From assembly GCF_039522665.1 (NCBI RefSeq), contig NZ_BAAADV010000001.1, positions 1,216,133 through 1,280,132 on the forward strand: DNA of 64,000 nucleotides. Direction: 5' to 3'. How positions within the stretch are numbered: position 1 is the first letter of the stretch; each line of letters starts with the position of its first letter. The notes under the pieces were generated by a model. It did no database searches. It saw only the letters and a program-made list of their open reading frames with translations, and was not told the origin of the DNA. The position numbers were made by a program, and so were the translations under genes. Below are positions 11,353-19,271 of the stretch, piece by piece. The stretch is from Natronoarchaeum mannanilyticum (lineage in GTDB: Archaea > Halobacteriota > Halobacteria > Halobacteriales > Natronoarchaeaceae).

Positions 11353-13446
11353 GTGAAACGTAGTACGCACATCGCCACTCTGAGTTCGCTGGTCGACGCT
11401 CCCCGCCCGGACGGCGGCGAGCGGCGACCGGCGGAAGACGGCTCCGAGCGCGGCGACGACTCCTCCCACCCCGGCCCGCCGCGGTTCGTGGCGGTCAGCG
11501 AGACGATCGAGGACCCGAACGGGAACGATCAGCACGACCGCGACGCGCTGGCGCCGCGTAATCCCGACCCGGACGCCGAGTACTCCTGGTCGGTCGCCGA
11601 CGCGCCCGACGGCAGCGACGCCACCGTCGGTGCGGACCCCGTCGTCTCGTTCGATCCGGACGTGCCGGGCGCGTACACGCTCGAACTCGAGGCTCCCGAC
11701 GGCCGCCACGAGCTGACCGTCCACGCGTTCCCCGAAGAGGACGAGGACGATCCGCGGCCCCGCGTGGAGATCGACGCCGAGACGGTCGGCGATCGGGTGG
11801 TCCTGACCGCCGCCGCGACGACGCCGCCGGCCGACGACTCGATCGACCCCGCCGTCGACGTCGAGCTGTACGTCGACGACCGCGACAAGGACGTTCTGGC
11901 CGAGGCGAGCGGCGCGATCTCGGCGTCCGAACTCGACGAGCCGGTGCGGATCTACGCCGTCGCGGCGGGACGCCGCTACAGCGTCGCCGACGCGATCGAG
12001 CTCGTCCCCGAGGGCGATTCGGTGACCGTCGAGCGTCCCTACGATCCGCCCGAGTGGCTCGACGACGCCGTCTTCTACGAAATCTTCACTCGTCGGTTCC
12101 CCGATCAGGACGATCCGACGTTCGAGACGATGGCCGAGCGCGTCCCCTACCTCGCCGACCTGGGCGTCGACGCGCTCTGGATGACGCCGTTCGTCGAAGC
12201 GAACAGCAGCTTCGGCACCGACGCCGAGCGCGGCGGCCCCCACGGGTACGACGCGCTGGATTACTTCTCGGTCGACCCCGAACTCGGCACGATGGAGGAG
12301 TTCGAGGCGTTCGTCGACGTCTGCCACGACCACGGTATCAAGGTCGTGTTCGATCTGGTGGTCAACCACACGTCGATCCTCCACCCGCACTTCCAGGCCG
12401 CCGCGGACCCCGACCACGAGGACCACGAGAAGTACCGCGACTGGTACCGCTGGGAGGACGAGGGCGAACTCGAACCGGACACGTACTTCAACTGGAGCAC
12501 GATCCCGAACCTGAACTACGAGAACCCCGAGGTCCGGGAGTTCGTCCTCTCTATCGTCGACTTCTGGGCCGACAAGATCGACGGGTTCCGCTGCGACGTC
12601 GCCTGGGGCGTCCAGCACTCCTTCTGGAAGGAAGTGTACGAGCGCACCACGGCAAAGGACGACGAGTTTCTGCTGCTCGACGAGTCGGTGCCGTACTTCG
12701 CCGACTTCTCGGAGGGCGAGTTCCACATCCACCACGACGACCGGCTCCACAAGGCGCTGAGCATGGCCGCCGACGGCGACGCCGACGCGATCCTCGACGC
12801 CGTCGAGCGCCGGGCTAACGTCGGCGTCCCGGCGTACCGACCGTTCCTCCAGTACGTCGAGAACCACGACCTCGATCGCTTCATCGCGGAGTACGGCCGC
12901 GAGGCACAGATGGCCGCCGGCGCGGCGACGTTCACGCTGCCCGGAAATCCGATGCTGTACTACGGGCAGGAGACCGGCCTCGAAGGGTATCGCGACGCGA
13001 TGAACTGGGGCGAGTTCGACGAGGAACTCAACGGATTCTACCGCTCGCTGATCGAGGCTCGCAAGTCGATCCCCGCGCTTGGCAGCGACGCCGGGATCGA
13101 GCGGATCCCGTTCCACGCCGAGTCGGATCACGTGCTCGCGTTCTCTCGAGTCGCCGACGACCAGCGCGTCGTCGTCCTGCTCAACTTCGCCGACGGTCCC
13201 CGCTCGGTTCGCGTGGGAGACTACGTCGAGACGACCGATCTGCGCACCGGCGAGGCGGTCGCGCCGACGACCCACGACGACGGCTCGCTGGAGTTCGAGG
13301 TCGACAGCGTGGTCGTCGTCGAAGCCGATCGGCCGACGCCGGGTACCGGTCCCGAACCGGCCGACGAACGCGCCCCCGAACGCGACTTTGACGACGCGGA
13401 CGGACTCGCCGCCGTCACCGGCGACGACGCGGACGACTCCGAGTAA
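11353..13446 (+). CDS. GH13 alpha-amylase family protein with N-terminal Ig-like region
   Basis: The 697-residue protein lacks a signal peptide, so it is probably cytoplasmic. An N-terminal beta-rich region (about residues 30-225, PKD/Ig-like phrase PGAYTLELEAPDGRHELTV) precedes the GH13 barrel. Catalytic residues are readable: nucleophile Asp ~415 in GFRCDVAW, acid/base Glu ~444 in LLLDESVP and transition-state Asp ~506 in VENHDLDR; the conserved region DLVVNHTS precedes them. It should hydrolyse or transglycosylate alpha-glucans or maltodextrins. The GTG start is chosen from the TATA box at 11324. The neighbouring exported glucodextranase-C-like protein suggests a shared role in starch-like glucan use. 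Confidence 0.88.
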   Translation: MKRSTHIATLSSLVDAPRPDGGERRPAEDGSERGDDSSHPGPPRFVAVSETIEDPNGNDQHDRDALAPRNPDPDAEYSWSVADAPDGSDATVGADPVVSFDPDVPGAYTLELEAPDGRHELTVHAFPEEDEDDPRPRVEIDAETVGDRVVLTAAATTPPADDSIDPAVDVELYVDDRDKDVLAEASGAISASELDEPVRIYAVAAGRRYSVADAIELVPEGDSVTVERPYDPPEWLDDAVFYEIFTRRFPDQDDPTFETMAERVPYLADLGVDALWMTPFVEANSSFGTDAERGGPHGYDALDYFSVDPELGTMEEFEAFVDVCHDHGIKVVFDLVVNHTSILHPHFQAAADPDHEDHEKYRDWYRWEDEGELEPDTYFNWSTIPNLNYENPEVREFVLSIVDFWADKIDGFRCDVAWGVQHSFWKEVYERTTAKDDEFLLLDESVPYFADFSEGEFHIHHDDRLHKALSMAADGDADAILDAVERRANVGVPAYRPFLQYVENHDLDRFIAEYGREAQMAAGAATFTLPGNPMLYYGQETGLEGYRDAMNWGEFDEELNGFYRSLIEARKSIPALGSDAGIERIPFHAESDHVLAFSRVADDQRVVVLLNFADGPRSVRVGDYVETTDLRTGEAVAPTTHDDGSLEFEVDSVVVVEADRPTPGTGPEPADERAPERDFDDADGLAAVTGDDADDSE

Positions 13447-13517
13447 CGTCCGGCTTTTTTCCATCGCGGCAACTATCGGACAAACAGCTGACAACTGTGT
13501 CGAAATAATTCATAATG

Positions 13518-13526
13518 TTTTTATAG
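13518..13526 (+). promoter_or_regulatory. TATA box for the glucodextranase-C-like gene
   Basis: TTTTTATAG lies 22-30 bp upstream of ATG 13548, consistent with a leaderless mRNA. Confidence 0.6.
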
Positions 13527-13547
13527 ACATCTACAAAGTGTGGTACC

Positions 13548-14660
13548 ATGGACCGAAGACAGTACCTGAGCGGCTTGGTTGCGGCGAGCGGACTAGCAGT
13601 TACGGGCGTCTCGACGGTTTCGGCGCAGTCGGACGCGATCGCCTCGTGGGACGACGCCACGGACGACGCGAACGGTCCCGGCAACTACACGCGCCCGACC
13701 GGCGACAGTTACTCGGACGCGACGTGGGACATCTCGTCGTTCAGCATCCACTCGGCCGACGGCGAGTACCAGTTCAAGCTGACGGTCGATGGAACGATCT
13801 CGAACAGCTTCCCCCTGGAGAACGGCTTTTCCCACCAGCACATTCAGGTGTATCTGCGCGATCCCAGCGCGAGTGGCGGCGCCAGCGCTGCGCGTGAGGG
13901 CGTGAACGCGAATCTCGCCGCGAACTACCAGATCCGGATCCTCGTCGACGGCCAGAACGGCGTCCGCGTGCAGGACGCGGAGGGCAGCGAACTCGCCACC
14001 GGAACGCCCAGCGTCGAGGGCGATTCGACGATCGTTTTCTCGGTGTCTCAGGACACGATCGGCGACATCGAGGCGATGGAAATCGTCCCGCTGATGCTCG
14101 GCTTCGACGGGTTCGGGCCCGGTCAGGTTCGGACGGTCGAATCCGAGGCCAGTCAGCACAAGTTCGGCGGCGCGGAAAACGAGAACGCGCCGAACGTGAT
14201 CGACCTGATCGCGCCGGGGGGCACGAACCAGAGCGACGCGCTCGCGTACTCCAGCGATTCCAAGGCGTCGATCCCGTTCCTCGCTGTCACCGACGATAGT
14301 AGTTCCGGCGACGGTAGCTCGGATGACGGCAGCTCCGATGACGGAAGTTCGGACGACGGAAGTTCGGACGACGGTAGCTCGGACGACGGTAGCTCGGACG
14401 ACGGTAGCTCGGACGACGGTAGCTCGGACGACGGTAGCTCGGACGACGGTAGCTCCGATGATGGTAGCTCGGACGACGAGAGTTCGGACGACAGCTCCGA
14501 CGACGGCAGTTCCGACAACGGCGGATCCGGCGAGGACGACAGTTCCGACGAAGAGGACAGCGGTCTCCCCGGATTTGGTCTCGGCGTCGGTCTCGTCGGT
14601 GCGGCCGGCGGTGCGCTCGCGGCGCGACATCGCGGGGAGTCGGACAGCGACGAAGCCTGA
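13548..14660 (+). CDS. Exported glucodextranase-C-like domain protein with Asp/Ser repeat stalk and PGF-CTERM-like anchor
   Basis: The 370-residue protein opens with a Tat-type leader (MDRRQYLSGLVAASGLAV, cleavage likely near VSA-QS at 25-27). Residues ~30-245 resemble the C domain of glucodextranase, a carbohydrate-associated beta-sandwich (WDDATDDANGPGNYTRPTG, YQFKLTVDG, HQHIQVYLRD). Residues ~250-340 are a low-complexity stalk of tandem SSDDG units. The end (LPGFGLGVGLVGAAGGALAARHR) has a PGF-like motif, a hydrophobic helix and a basic tail, fitting archaeosortase-processed surface proteins. It probably binds or presents glucans outside the cell for the enzyme encoded just upstream. The binding role is inferred. 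Confidence 0.8.
   Translation: MDRRQYLSGLVAASGLAVTGVSTVSAQSDAIASWDDATDDANGPGNYTRPTGDSYSDATWDISSFSIHSADGEYQFKLTVDGTISNSFPLENGFSHQHIQVYLRDPSASGGASAAREGVNANLAANYQIRILVDGQNGVRVQDAEGSELATGTPSVEGDSTIVFSVSQDTIGDIEAMEIVPLMLGFDGFGPGQVRTVESEASQHKFGGAENENAPNVIDLIAPGGTNQSDALAYSSDSKASIPFLAVTDDSSSGDGSSDDGSSDDGSSDDGSSDDGSSDDGSSDDGSSDDGSSDDGSSDDGSSDDGSSDDESSDDSSDDGSSDNGGSGEDDSSDEEDSGLPGFGLGVGLVGAAGGALAARHRGESDSDEA
14290..14512 (+). repeat. Tandem 15-bp repeat encoding SSDDG
   Basis: About 13 units of a 15-bp repeat lie inside the preceding gene. Units between about 14372 and 14452 are nearly identical (GGTAGCTCGGACGAC), while flanking units vary at third positions. The uniform centre suggests recent expansion by slippage or recombination; the protein product is an extended acidic stalk. 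Confidence 0.9.
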
Positions 14661-15626
14661 TCCCTGCGGCGTCTTTCTTTAGTGCGGTATCGACTGTTTT
14701 TCGTGCACCGTGTGGCGTCGGAGTCTCGTGTCGGCGTATCTGATCGACAGTCGTAGACCGCTCGTGACCGGCGATATCTACCGTTGCGGTTGTTCGGGGT
14801 TCCGTCGTCCCGCGAACACGTATTGTGACGCCGGTCGGAGGGCTGTGAACCGGCGCACCACACGGAATATATTCTATAACGCTATACGAAATCGCTCGGC
14901 GTCACGATTCCGACAACCGATCGGGCGAGCCTCGATACGGTCCTCGCTTTCCGTTGTCACGCCGGTTAGAGGGTTCGCATGCATTGGTGGACGAGGGGCA
15001 ACCCCGCGCTGGCGATCCAAGAACGACTCTCCAGTATCCCTACTTCAGGGAAGTTCGCAAGTGTACGATTCCGGGCGCAACGAGTTGAAGATCGTCAGAC
15101 CGGTGGGATCACTGACGTGATGGTCGGCCAGCTACCGCGGACGACGTGGGTGTCGCTGCGAGCGTCATCACACATCGAACACGCGTACGCCGCGCGGTAC
15201 AGGATCCGTCGGCTCGTTCGCGTACCCGGGACTTCGATCGTGGGGCCGCGTCGTCGCGACTCGGCTTCGACACTCCGGGTGAGCGACGACGCCTCATCGG
15301 GAGCCGGTGATCGCTCTCCCGGCGAATGTTCTTCATCCGCGCGTGGCATCACCCCGTGTCCCGTCAGCATCCGAGCGTTGGCCTGAGGGATACTGCTCGC
15401 TGACTGGGATTCGTTCTGGTCAGTCAGGACATCCTCGTTCGGACGGCTCCCCGACTATTCTATATTGCACTATGTGATTTATTGAGCTGTGCGAACAGGA
15501 CCGCCGGGGGACGAACTCCCGTCGACCCCGGATATCGTGGTCGATTCCGCGACGAAGCCGCCGAGCGACCCGTGCCGACGACCGCCATTCGGCCGACTTT
15601 TGTGTACCTCGCTCGTTCGATCCCAC
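14661..15626 (+). other. 966-bp region without a convincing gene
   Basis: No frame here shows haloarchaeal codon bias with a family I recognise; the frame 14979-15386 is open but looks like chance. Two similar 24-bp segments (14823-14846 and 14954-14977, sharing ACGCCGGT and AGAGGG-type cores) and AT-rich clusters near 14867-14885 and 15457-15482 are present. The latter cluster is too far (~145 bp) upstream to be the core promoter of the next gene. It may be decayed sequence of unknown origin. Confidence 0.5.
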
Positions 15627-15947
15627 ATGACCGAGTTCGATCCCGAGCAGTTCGAGGACAAGTACGCGAACTACTTCCCGGAGCTCCAGCGGGCCTACAA
15701 GAACGCCTTCGAGACGATGAACGACGCCTACGACTCCCAGCTGATCCACGGGATCGACCAGCAGGTGCTCAACGAGAGCGAGCCGTTCTACGAGGGCGAC
15801 GGCGAGTTCCGGATCGAGCTCCCCGAGGAGCCCTACGAGCGCCTGACCGCCGTCGTCGTCGATCGCGAGAAGTTCGAGGCGGTGCTGGAGCGGTATCTCG
15901 ACGAGATCGAGGCCGAACTCCGACGCGTCTTCGAGTTCGAGGACTGA
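15627..15947 (+). CDS. DUF5783-like haloarchaeal protein
   Basis: A 106-residue acidic, mostly helical protein starting MTEFDPEQFEDKYANYFPEL. The segments LQRAYKNAFETMNDAYDSQL and IHGIDQQVLNESEPFYEGDG match a conserved haloarchaeal family that I recall as DUF5783. No metal-binding or catalytic signature is seen. It is followed by the NifU-like gene 62 bp downstream on the same strand, so the two may be co-transcribed. Function unknown. Confidence 0.75.
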   Translation: MTEFDPEQFEDKYANYFPELQRAYKNAFETMNDAYDSQLIHGIDQQVLNESEPFYEGDGEFRIELPEEPYERLTAVVVDREKFEAVLERYLDEIEAELRRVFEFED

Positions 15948-16009
15948 CGCCCGCGAGCCCGAACATCGGAGACCAAAGGCCTAAGACCGACCGCCACCTA
16001 CCTCGTTCC

Positions 16010-16369
16010 ATGAGCACGGACACGTCCAACGACGGCGACGACCTCGAAGATCGCGTCGCGAACTTCCTCCGCCGCAACTTCCCGCAGATCCAGATGCACG
16101 GCGGCAACGCGGCGATCCAGGACCTCGACCGGGAGACCGGCGAGGTGTCGATCCAGCTCGGCGGCGCCTGTAGCGGCTGTGGCATCTCTCCGATGACGAT
16201 CCAGGCGATCAAGAGCCGGATGGTCAAGGAGATCCCCGAAATCGAGACCGTTCACGCGAACACGGGCGAGGCGGCCGGCCACGGCGGTGGCGGCATGAGC
16301 CCCTCGTTCCCCGGCGAGTCCAGCGACGACGACGCCGACTCCGACGAAGGCCCGCAGGCGCCGTTCTGA
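16010..16369 (+). CDS. NifU C-terminal-domain iron-sulfur carrier
   Basis: The 119-residue protein contains one Nfu/NifU-C domain (residues ~10-85) with the cluster-binding CxxC in GGACSGCGISPMT. Such proteins receive and pass on [4Fe-4S] clusters during iron-sulfur assembly in the cytoplasm. The N-terminal scaffold domain of full NifU is absent, as in most archaeal Nfu proteins. A Gly-rich and acidic tail (residues ~86-119) is a halophilic extension. Confidence 0.88.
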   Translation: MSTDTSNDGDDLEDRVANFLRRNFPQIQMHGGNAAIQDLDRETGEVSIQLGGACSGCGISPMTIQAIKSRMVKEIPEIETVHANTGEAAGHGGGGMSPSFPGESSDDDADSDEGPQAPF

Positions 16370-16442
16370 GGTCTCCGTCGGACTGTTCCGACGTTCGGGC
16401 TCTTTTTCGTCCCCCGGTCGAATCGGCCGTCGACTGGATCGA

Positions 16443-17348
16443 TTACGGCTCTCGTAGCCCACGCTCTCGTTCCCAGCTCCGTACTACCCCCGCCAACAGC
16501 TCGTTCGTCGGCGCGTCGATTCCGTGATCCTCAGCTCGCTCGACGACGGCCTCGCTGACGGCGTCGATCTCGGTTCGGCGTCCCGCCGCGACGTCCTGGA
16601 GCATCGAGGACCGGTTCTCGGCGGTCGTCTCGACGACGCGTTCGAGGGCCGCCAGCGCCGCGTCCGTGGACAGATCTACGCCTTCGGCGCGGGCGGTTCG
16701 CGCGGTCTCCTTCGCAGCTCGCCTCGCGATATCGCGGGCGGGCGGCGCCGCGAGTGCGCCGTTCGGCACTCGCGCGAGCGCGGTCACGGGGTTGATGCCG
16801 GCGTTGACGGCGACTTTCTCCCAGAGCCGGTGGGGCATCGATCCCGACGCGCTCGTCTCGACGTCGGCGTCCCGGAACGCGCCGGCGATCCGTTCGGCCT
16901 GCGGCGAAGCGCCGCCCGACGGAGCGCCCAGAACGATCTCGCCGACGCCCGTGCACTCGGCGTGCCCCGGTTCGATCAGGCGGGCGCCGTAGGTCGCCGT
17001 ACCCGCCAGTACCTCGCAGTCGAGGGCGTTCGCCAGCGTCGCCTCGTTGCCCAGCCCGTTCTGGAGCGACAGCGCGGCGTCGAACGATCCGGCGGCTAGT
17101 GCTGTCGCGGCCTGATCGGTGTCGTAGGCTTTTACCGTCACGACGGCCAGCTCGGCGTTCAGATTCGTTCCGTCGGTCGTCGCCGCTGGCTCGACGGCGG
17201 CGTCGATCCGATTCGAGATCCGGAGTCCGGACTCCGCGACCGTCGCGACGTGCGGGTCGCGCCCCACCAGCGTCACAGCGTGTTCGCGGGCGAGAAGCCC
17301 GCCCAGTAGGCTCCCGAGGCTTCCGGCTCCGAAGACGACGATCTCCAT
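16443..17348 (-). CDS. ApbA/PanE family 2-dehydropantoate 2-reductase
   Basis: A 301-residue soluble reductase with an N-terminal Rossmann motif GAGSLGSLLGGLLA (residues ~7-20) and the family phrases VTVKAYDT and LSLQNGLGNE; the C-terminal helical domain includes LWEKVAVNAGINPVTAL with the conserved Lys and Asn. The reaction would be NADPH-dependent reduction of ketopantoate to pantoate in CoA synthesis. The gene stands alone, so an alternative ketoacid substrate cannot be excluded. Length is typical. Confidence 0.85.
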   Translation of the reverse strand: MEIVVFGAGSLGSLLGGLLAREHAVTLVGRDPHVATVAESGLRISNRIDAAVEPAATTDGTNLNAELAVVTVKAYDTDQAATALAAGSFDAALSLQNGLGNEATLANALDCEVLAGTATYGARLIEPGHAECTGVGEIVLGAPSGGASPQAERIAGAFRDADVETSASGSMPHRLWEKVAVNAGINPVTALARVPNGALAAPPARDIARRAAKETARTARAEGVDLSTDAALAALERVVETTAENRSSMLQDVAAGRRTEIDAVSEAVVERAEDHGIDAPTNELLAGVVRSWERERGLREP

Positions 17349-17384
17349 ACTCTCCCCGGGGTCGCCGCCGACAAAACTGCTGGG

Positions 17385-17711
17385 TCAGTCCTCGGTCCAG
17401 TAGTAGATCTCTTCTTTGGGGACGCCGCAGTTCGGGCACTCGTCCGGGAACCCGTCGTCGATCGCGCCCATCTCGCCGCAGTTCGTGCAGCGCCACATCA
17501 ACTCCGCCTCGCCGAAGCTCTGGCCCGACCGGGCGTGCTCGACCGACAGCGCCTCGTACCCCTCGCGCATCGTGACGTAGAACCCGCTCTTGTCGAATCC
17601 TCGTATCTCACCGAGGCGGTTGCCTTCCTCGTCGAACACGCCCATGCCCAGGTCCAGTTTCTGGAGCTCTTCCTCGTCGACGTCGTCGGGCTGCTCGCCG
17701 GTTTCCACCAT
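17385..17711 (-). CDS. Haloarchaeal rubredoxin-like zinc-ribbon protein (DUF7130-like), copy 1
   Basis: A 108-residue protein with an N-terminal PRC/beta-barrel-like part (LGMGVFDEEGNRLGEIRGFD) and a C-terminal rubredoxin-like ribbon: WRCTNCGEMG ... CPNCGVPKEEIYYWTED. The two CxxC pairs should bind zinc or iron. It is paralogous to the next gene upstream (17771-18064), and the last 24 bp of the two genes are identical. Start 17711 is chosen because a TATA box lies 24-31 bp upstream; ATG 17726 is in frame but too close to that box. Function unknown; possibly electron transfer or regulation. Confidence 0.8.
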   Translation of the reverse strand: MVETGEQPDDVDEEELQKLDLGMGVFDEEGNRLGEIRGFDKSGFYVTMREGYEALSVEHARSGQSFGEAELMWRCTNCGEMGAIDDGFPDECPNCGVPKEEIYYWTED

Positions 17712-17734
17712 ACGCGGGCCTACCACGAATAACG

Positions 17735-17742
17735 GTATAAAC
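17735..17742 (-). promoter_or_regulatory. TATA box for zinc-ribbon gene copy 1
   Basis: TTTATACC on the minus strand, 24-31 bp upstream of ATG 17711. Confidence 0.55.
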
Positions 17743-17770
17743 GTCGGTTGCGACTCCTTCGATCCGCCGG

Positions 17771-18064
17771 TCAGTCCTCGGTCCAGTAGTAGATGTCCTC
17801 GCGAGGTGCGTCACAGGACGGACAGTTATCGGGAATCTCGCCGATCTTCCCCATCTCGCCGCACTGCCAGCAGCGCCACATCAGATCCATCTCGCCGGTC
17901 GGCCCGCCCGAGCGCATCCGTTCGGTCTCCTCGGCGACGGCGTCCTCGGCCAGCGTGACGTAGAACCCCTCGTCGTCGAACCCCCGGACGGTACCGAGCC
18001 GCGTTCCGTCCTCGTTGTAGATCGGAACCCCCAGGCTGACGTCCGCTCGCTCTTTCTGCGCCAT
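17771..18064 (-). CDS. Haloarchaeal rubredoxin-like zinc-ribbon protein (DUF7130-like), copy 2
   Basis: The 97-residue paralogue of the preceding protein. It has the same order of parts: LGVPIYNEDGTRLGTVRGFD, then FYVTLAED, then WRCWQCGEMG ... CPSCDAPREDIYYWTED with two CxxC pairs. It has its own TATA box (TTTATGCC on the minus strand at 18087-18094), so the two copies are probably transcribed separately and could respond to different conditions. Function unknown. Confidence 0.8.
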   Translation of the reverse strand: MAQKERADVSLGVPIYNEDGTRLGTVRGFDDEGFYVTLAEDAVAEETERMRSGGPTGEMDLMWRCWQCGEMGKIGEIPDNCPSCDAPREDIYYWTED

Positions 18065-18086
18065 GTGTTATCGTTTGGCGCGAACG

Positions 18087-18094
18087 GGCATAAA
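18087..18094 (-). promoter_or_regulatory. TATA box for zinc-ribbon gene copy 2
   Basis: TTTATGCC on the minus strand, 23-30 bp upstream of ATG 18064. Confidence 0.55.
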
Positions 18095-18238
18095 TCCCGT
18101 TCGTCGTTTATCTCCGCCTGTACGCCGTCGTTTCGCTGCTTTCGGACGAAACCGGCTCTCTCTGTGGTGTCTGCTGCCGACCCGGACGATCCGGAAGTAA
18201 ATCAATAAACGCTATACAGAATCTGGGTGTCCGGCTCG

Positions 18239-18658
18239 ATGTCCGGCAGGACCACCTTCAAATCCGACGGCGCCGTACGGCCGGGCGTGACCGACCCCTT
18301 CGACGAGGACGAGTTCGACCCGCTCGATCCGGACGGCGAGATCGACGACACGCCGACGATCGCCTGCACGCGCTGCGGGCGCGAGTGGGATCTGGGCTAC
18401 GAGCTCGACGATCTGGGCATCGGCAACCAGGCGATCGAGCAGTTCGCGCTCGACCACAAGCGCCACACCGGCCACTATCCCGACGGCGTCGCGCCGTGGC
18501 TCGCGGACTGTCGCAACTGTCCCGAAGGCGTCGAACGCCTCTCAAACGACGCCGCCCGGCGCTGGGCGAAGACCCACGCCCGACACACGCGCCACGAGGT
18601 CGACGTCGGGCGCGCGAACGAGGAGGAATCGACGGTCGTCGGCGCGCCCGAAGAGTAA
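18239..18658 (+). CDS. Double zinc-module protein, function unknown
   Basis: The 139-residue acidic protein contains two similar Cys/His modules: CTRCGREWDLGY ... DHKRHTGHYPD and DCRNCPEGVE ... KTHARHTRHE. Each pairs a CxxC with a downstream HxxxH-type cluster, the arrangement of a C2H2-like zinc-binding fold. Such modules in small haloarchaeal proteins often mediate nucleic-acid or protein contacts. ATG 18239 lies about 25 bp after a TATA-like GCTATACAG, so it is preferred to GTG 18227. The role is not known. Confidence 0.7.
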   Translation: MSGRTTFKSDGAVRPGVTDPFDEDEFDPLDPDGEIDDTPTIACTRCGREWDLGYELDDLGIGNQAIEQFALDHKRHTGHYPDGVAPWLADCRNCPEGVERLSNDAARRWAKTHARHTRHEVDVGRANEEESTVVGAPEE

Positions 18659-18737
18659 CCGTACGGACCACTCAGACCGGCTGATACTCCGAGACGCGAC
18701 CGAAAGATTGTCGTTGCGGTTCGTCGCACACCCGGGC

Positions 18738-19082
18738 ATGGTCCGCGACGTGATCGCCATCCCCGAGGAGGCCGCGCGGCAACTCGACCGCGACGTCGAG
18801 GGCGGGCTGAGCGACCGGGACGACCTGTTCGCGCACCGCTCGCGCGAGGCGGTCGAGCGCCTGCGCGAGCGCGCGGAGGCGTCGGACGAGCCGGTGCGTT
18901 TGGTCGTCGATCTCGATCCCGCCGAGAAGCGGGCGATCCGGAAAGCGCTGGGCTACGACGAGAAGCGCCACGAGTGGCTCCAGCGCGCGGTCTGCAAGAC
19001 GTTCAGCGGATCGCGCGTCAACCGGCTCCCGCCGATCGACGTGATGATCGAGCGCGCGATCCGGGAGTGCGCGAGCATCTGA
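18738..19082 (+). CDS. Unrecognised conserved-looking small protein
   Basis: A 114-residue charged, mainly helical protein starting MVRDVIAIPEEAARQLDRDV. Codon use is typical of real genes here. The segment RLVVDLDPAEKRAIRKALGY followed by DEKRHEWLQRAVCKTF is rich in basic residues for this acidic proteome, which could suit RNA or DNA contact. I do not recognise the family. It is convergent with polC; the fossil polC tail and a strong hairpin lie between them. Confidence 0.6.
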   Translation: MVRDVIAIPEEAARQLDRDVEGGLSDRDDLFAHRSREAVERLRERAEASDEPVRLVVDLDPAEKRAIRKALGYDEKRHEWLQRAVCKTFSGSRVNRLPPIDVMIERAIRECASI

Positions 19083-19115
19083 GGGCGGTTTTCGGCGTCG
19101 CTTCGGTCAAAAACG

Positions 19116-19139
19116 GGCGGGACGCCGTGGCGTCCCGCC
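19116..19139 (-). terminator. Perfect GC hairpin between convergent genes
   Basis: GGCGGGACGCC-GT-GGCGTCCCGCC, an 11-bp perfect inverted repeat with a 2-nt centre. It sits immediately beyond the fossil polC tail on the minus strand and 34 bp after the stop of the convergent plus-strand gene. It could end transcription from either side. Confidence 0.5.
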
Positions 19140-19143
19140 TACT

Positions 19144-19180
19144 CACATGAAGCCCGCGATGCCGGTCTGCTTGTTCCGCG
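19144..19180 (-). pseudogene. Fossil copy of the polC 3' end (PIP-box tail)
   Basis: On the minus strand this stretch reads RNKQTGIAGFM followed by TGA, almost identical to the true PolC ending DKNKQTGIADFM encoded 130 bp upstream. Over the codons NKQTGIAxFM there are three synonymous and one amino-acid change (D to G). No start codon or upstream reading frame accompanies it, so it cannot be a gene. It is best read as a remnant of an earlier polC 3' end left beside a replaced or inserted copy. Confidence 0.7.
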
Positions 19181-19271
19181 ACGACCTTTTTCCCGTTCGG
19201 GTCGCCTTCGGCGACCTCTCACGGCAAAAAGCTCGGCCAAAAAGCCGCTCATCCCGACGGGGTTTGCGGTC
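19181..19271 (-). terminator. T-rich terminator region after polC
   Basis: On the minus strand, after the polC stop, two T5 runs (GGCTTTTTGG and GCTTTTTGC) are followed by a small hairpin GGTCGCC-GAA-GGCGACC at about 19199-19215. T-runs are the main archaeal termination signal, so polC transcription probably ends here, before the fossil tail. Confidence 0.5.

Noticed and set aside
10822-13494. 890-codon minus-strand frame covering the GH13 gene
   Set aside because: Only its last 96 codons (from 11112) look like a real protein; the rest is an antisense shadow of the GH13 gene.
14290-14512. Possible CRISPR-like array
   Set aside because: The repeats are contiguous 15-bp units in a coding frame (SSDDG) without spacers.
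14979-15386. 135-codon plus-strand frame in the 14.7-15.6 kb gap
   Set aside because: Composition is not that of an acidic haloarchaeal protein, there is no promoter or family, and competing frames overlap it.
18708-18737. TTG start giving a longer form of the 18738 protein
   Set aside because: TTG starts are rare here and the added residues look random; ATG 18738 begins the conserved-looking sequence.
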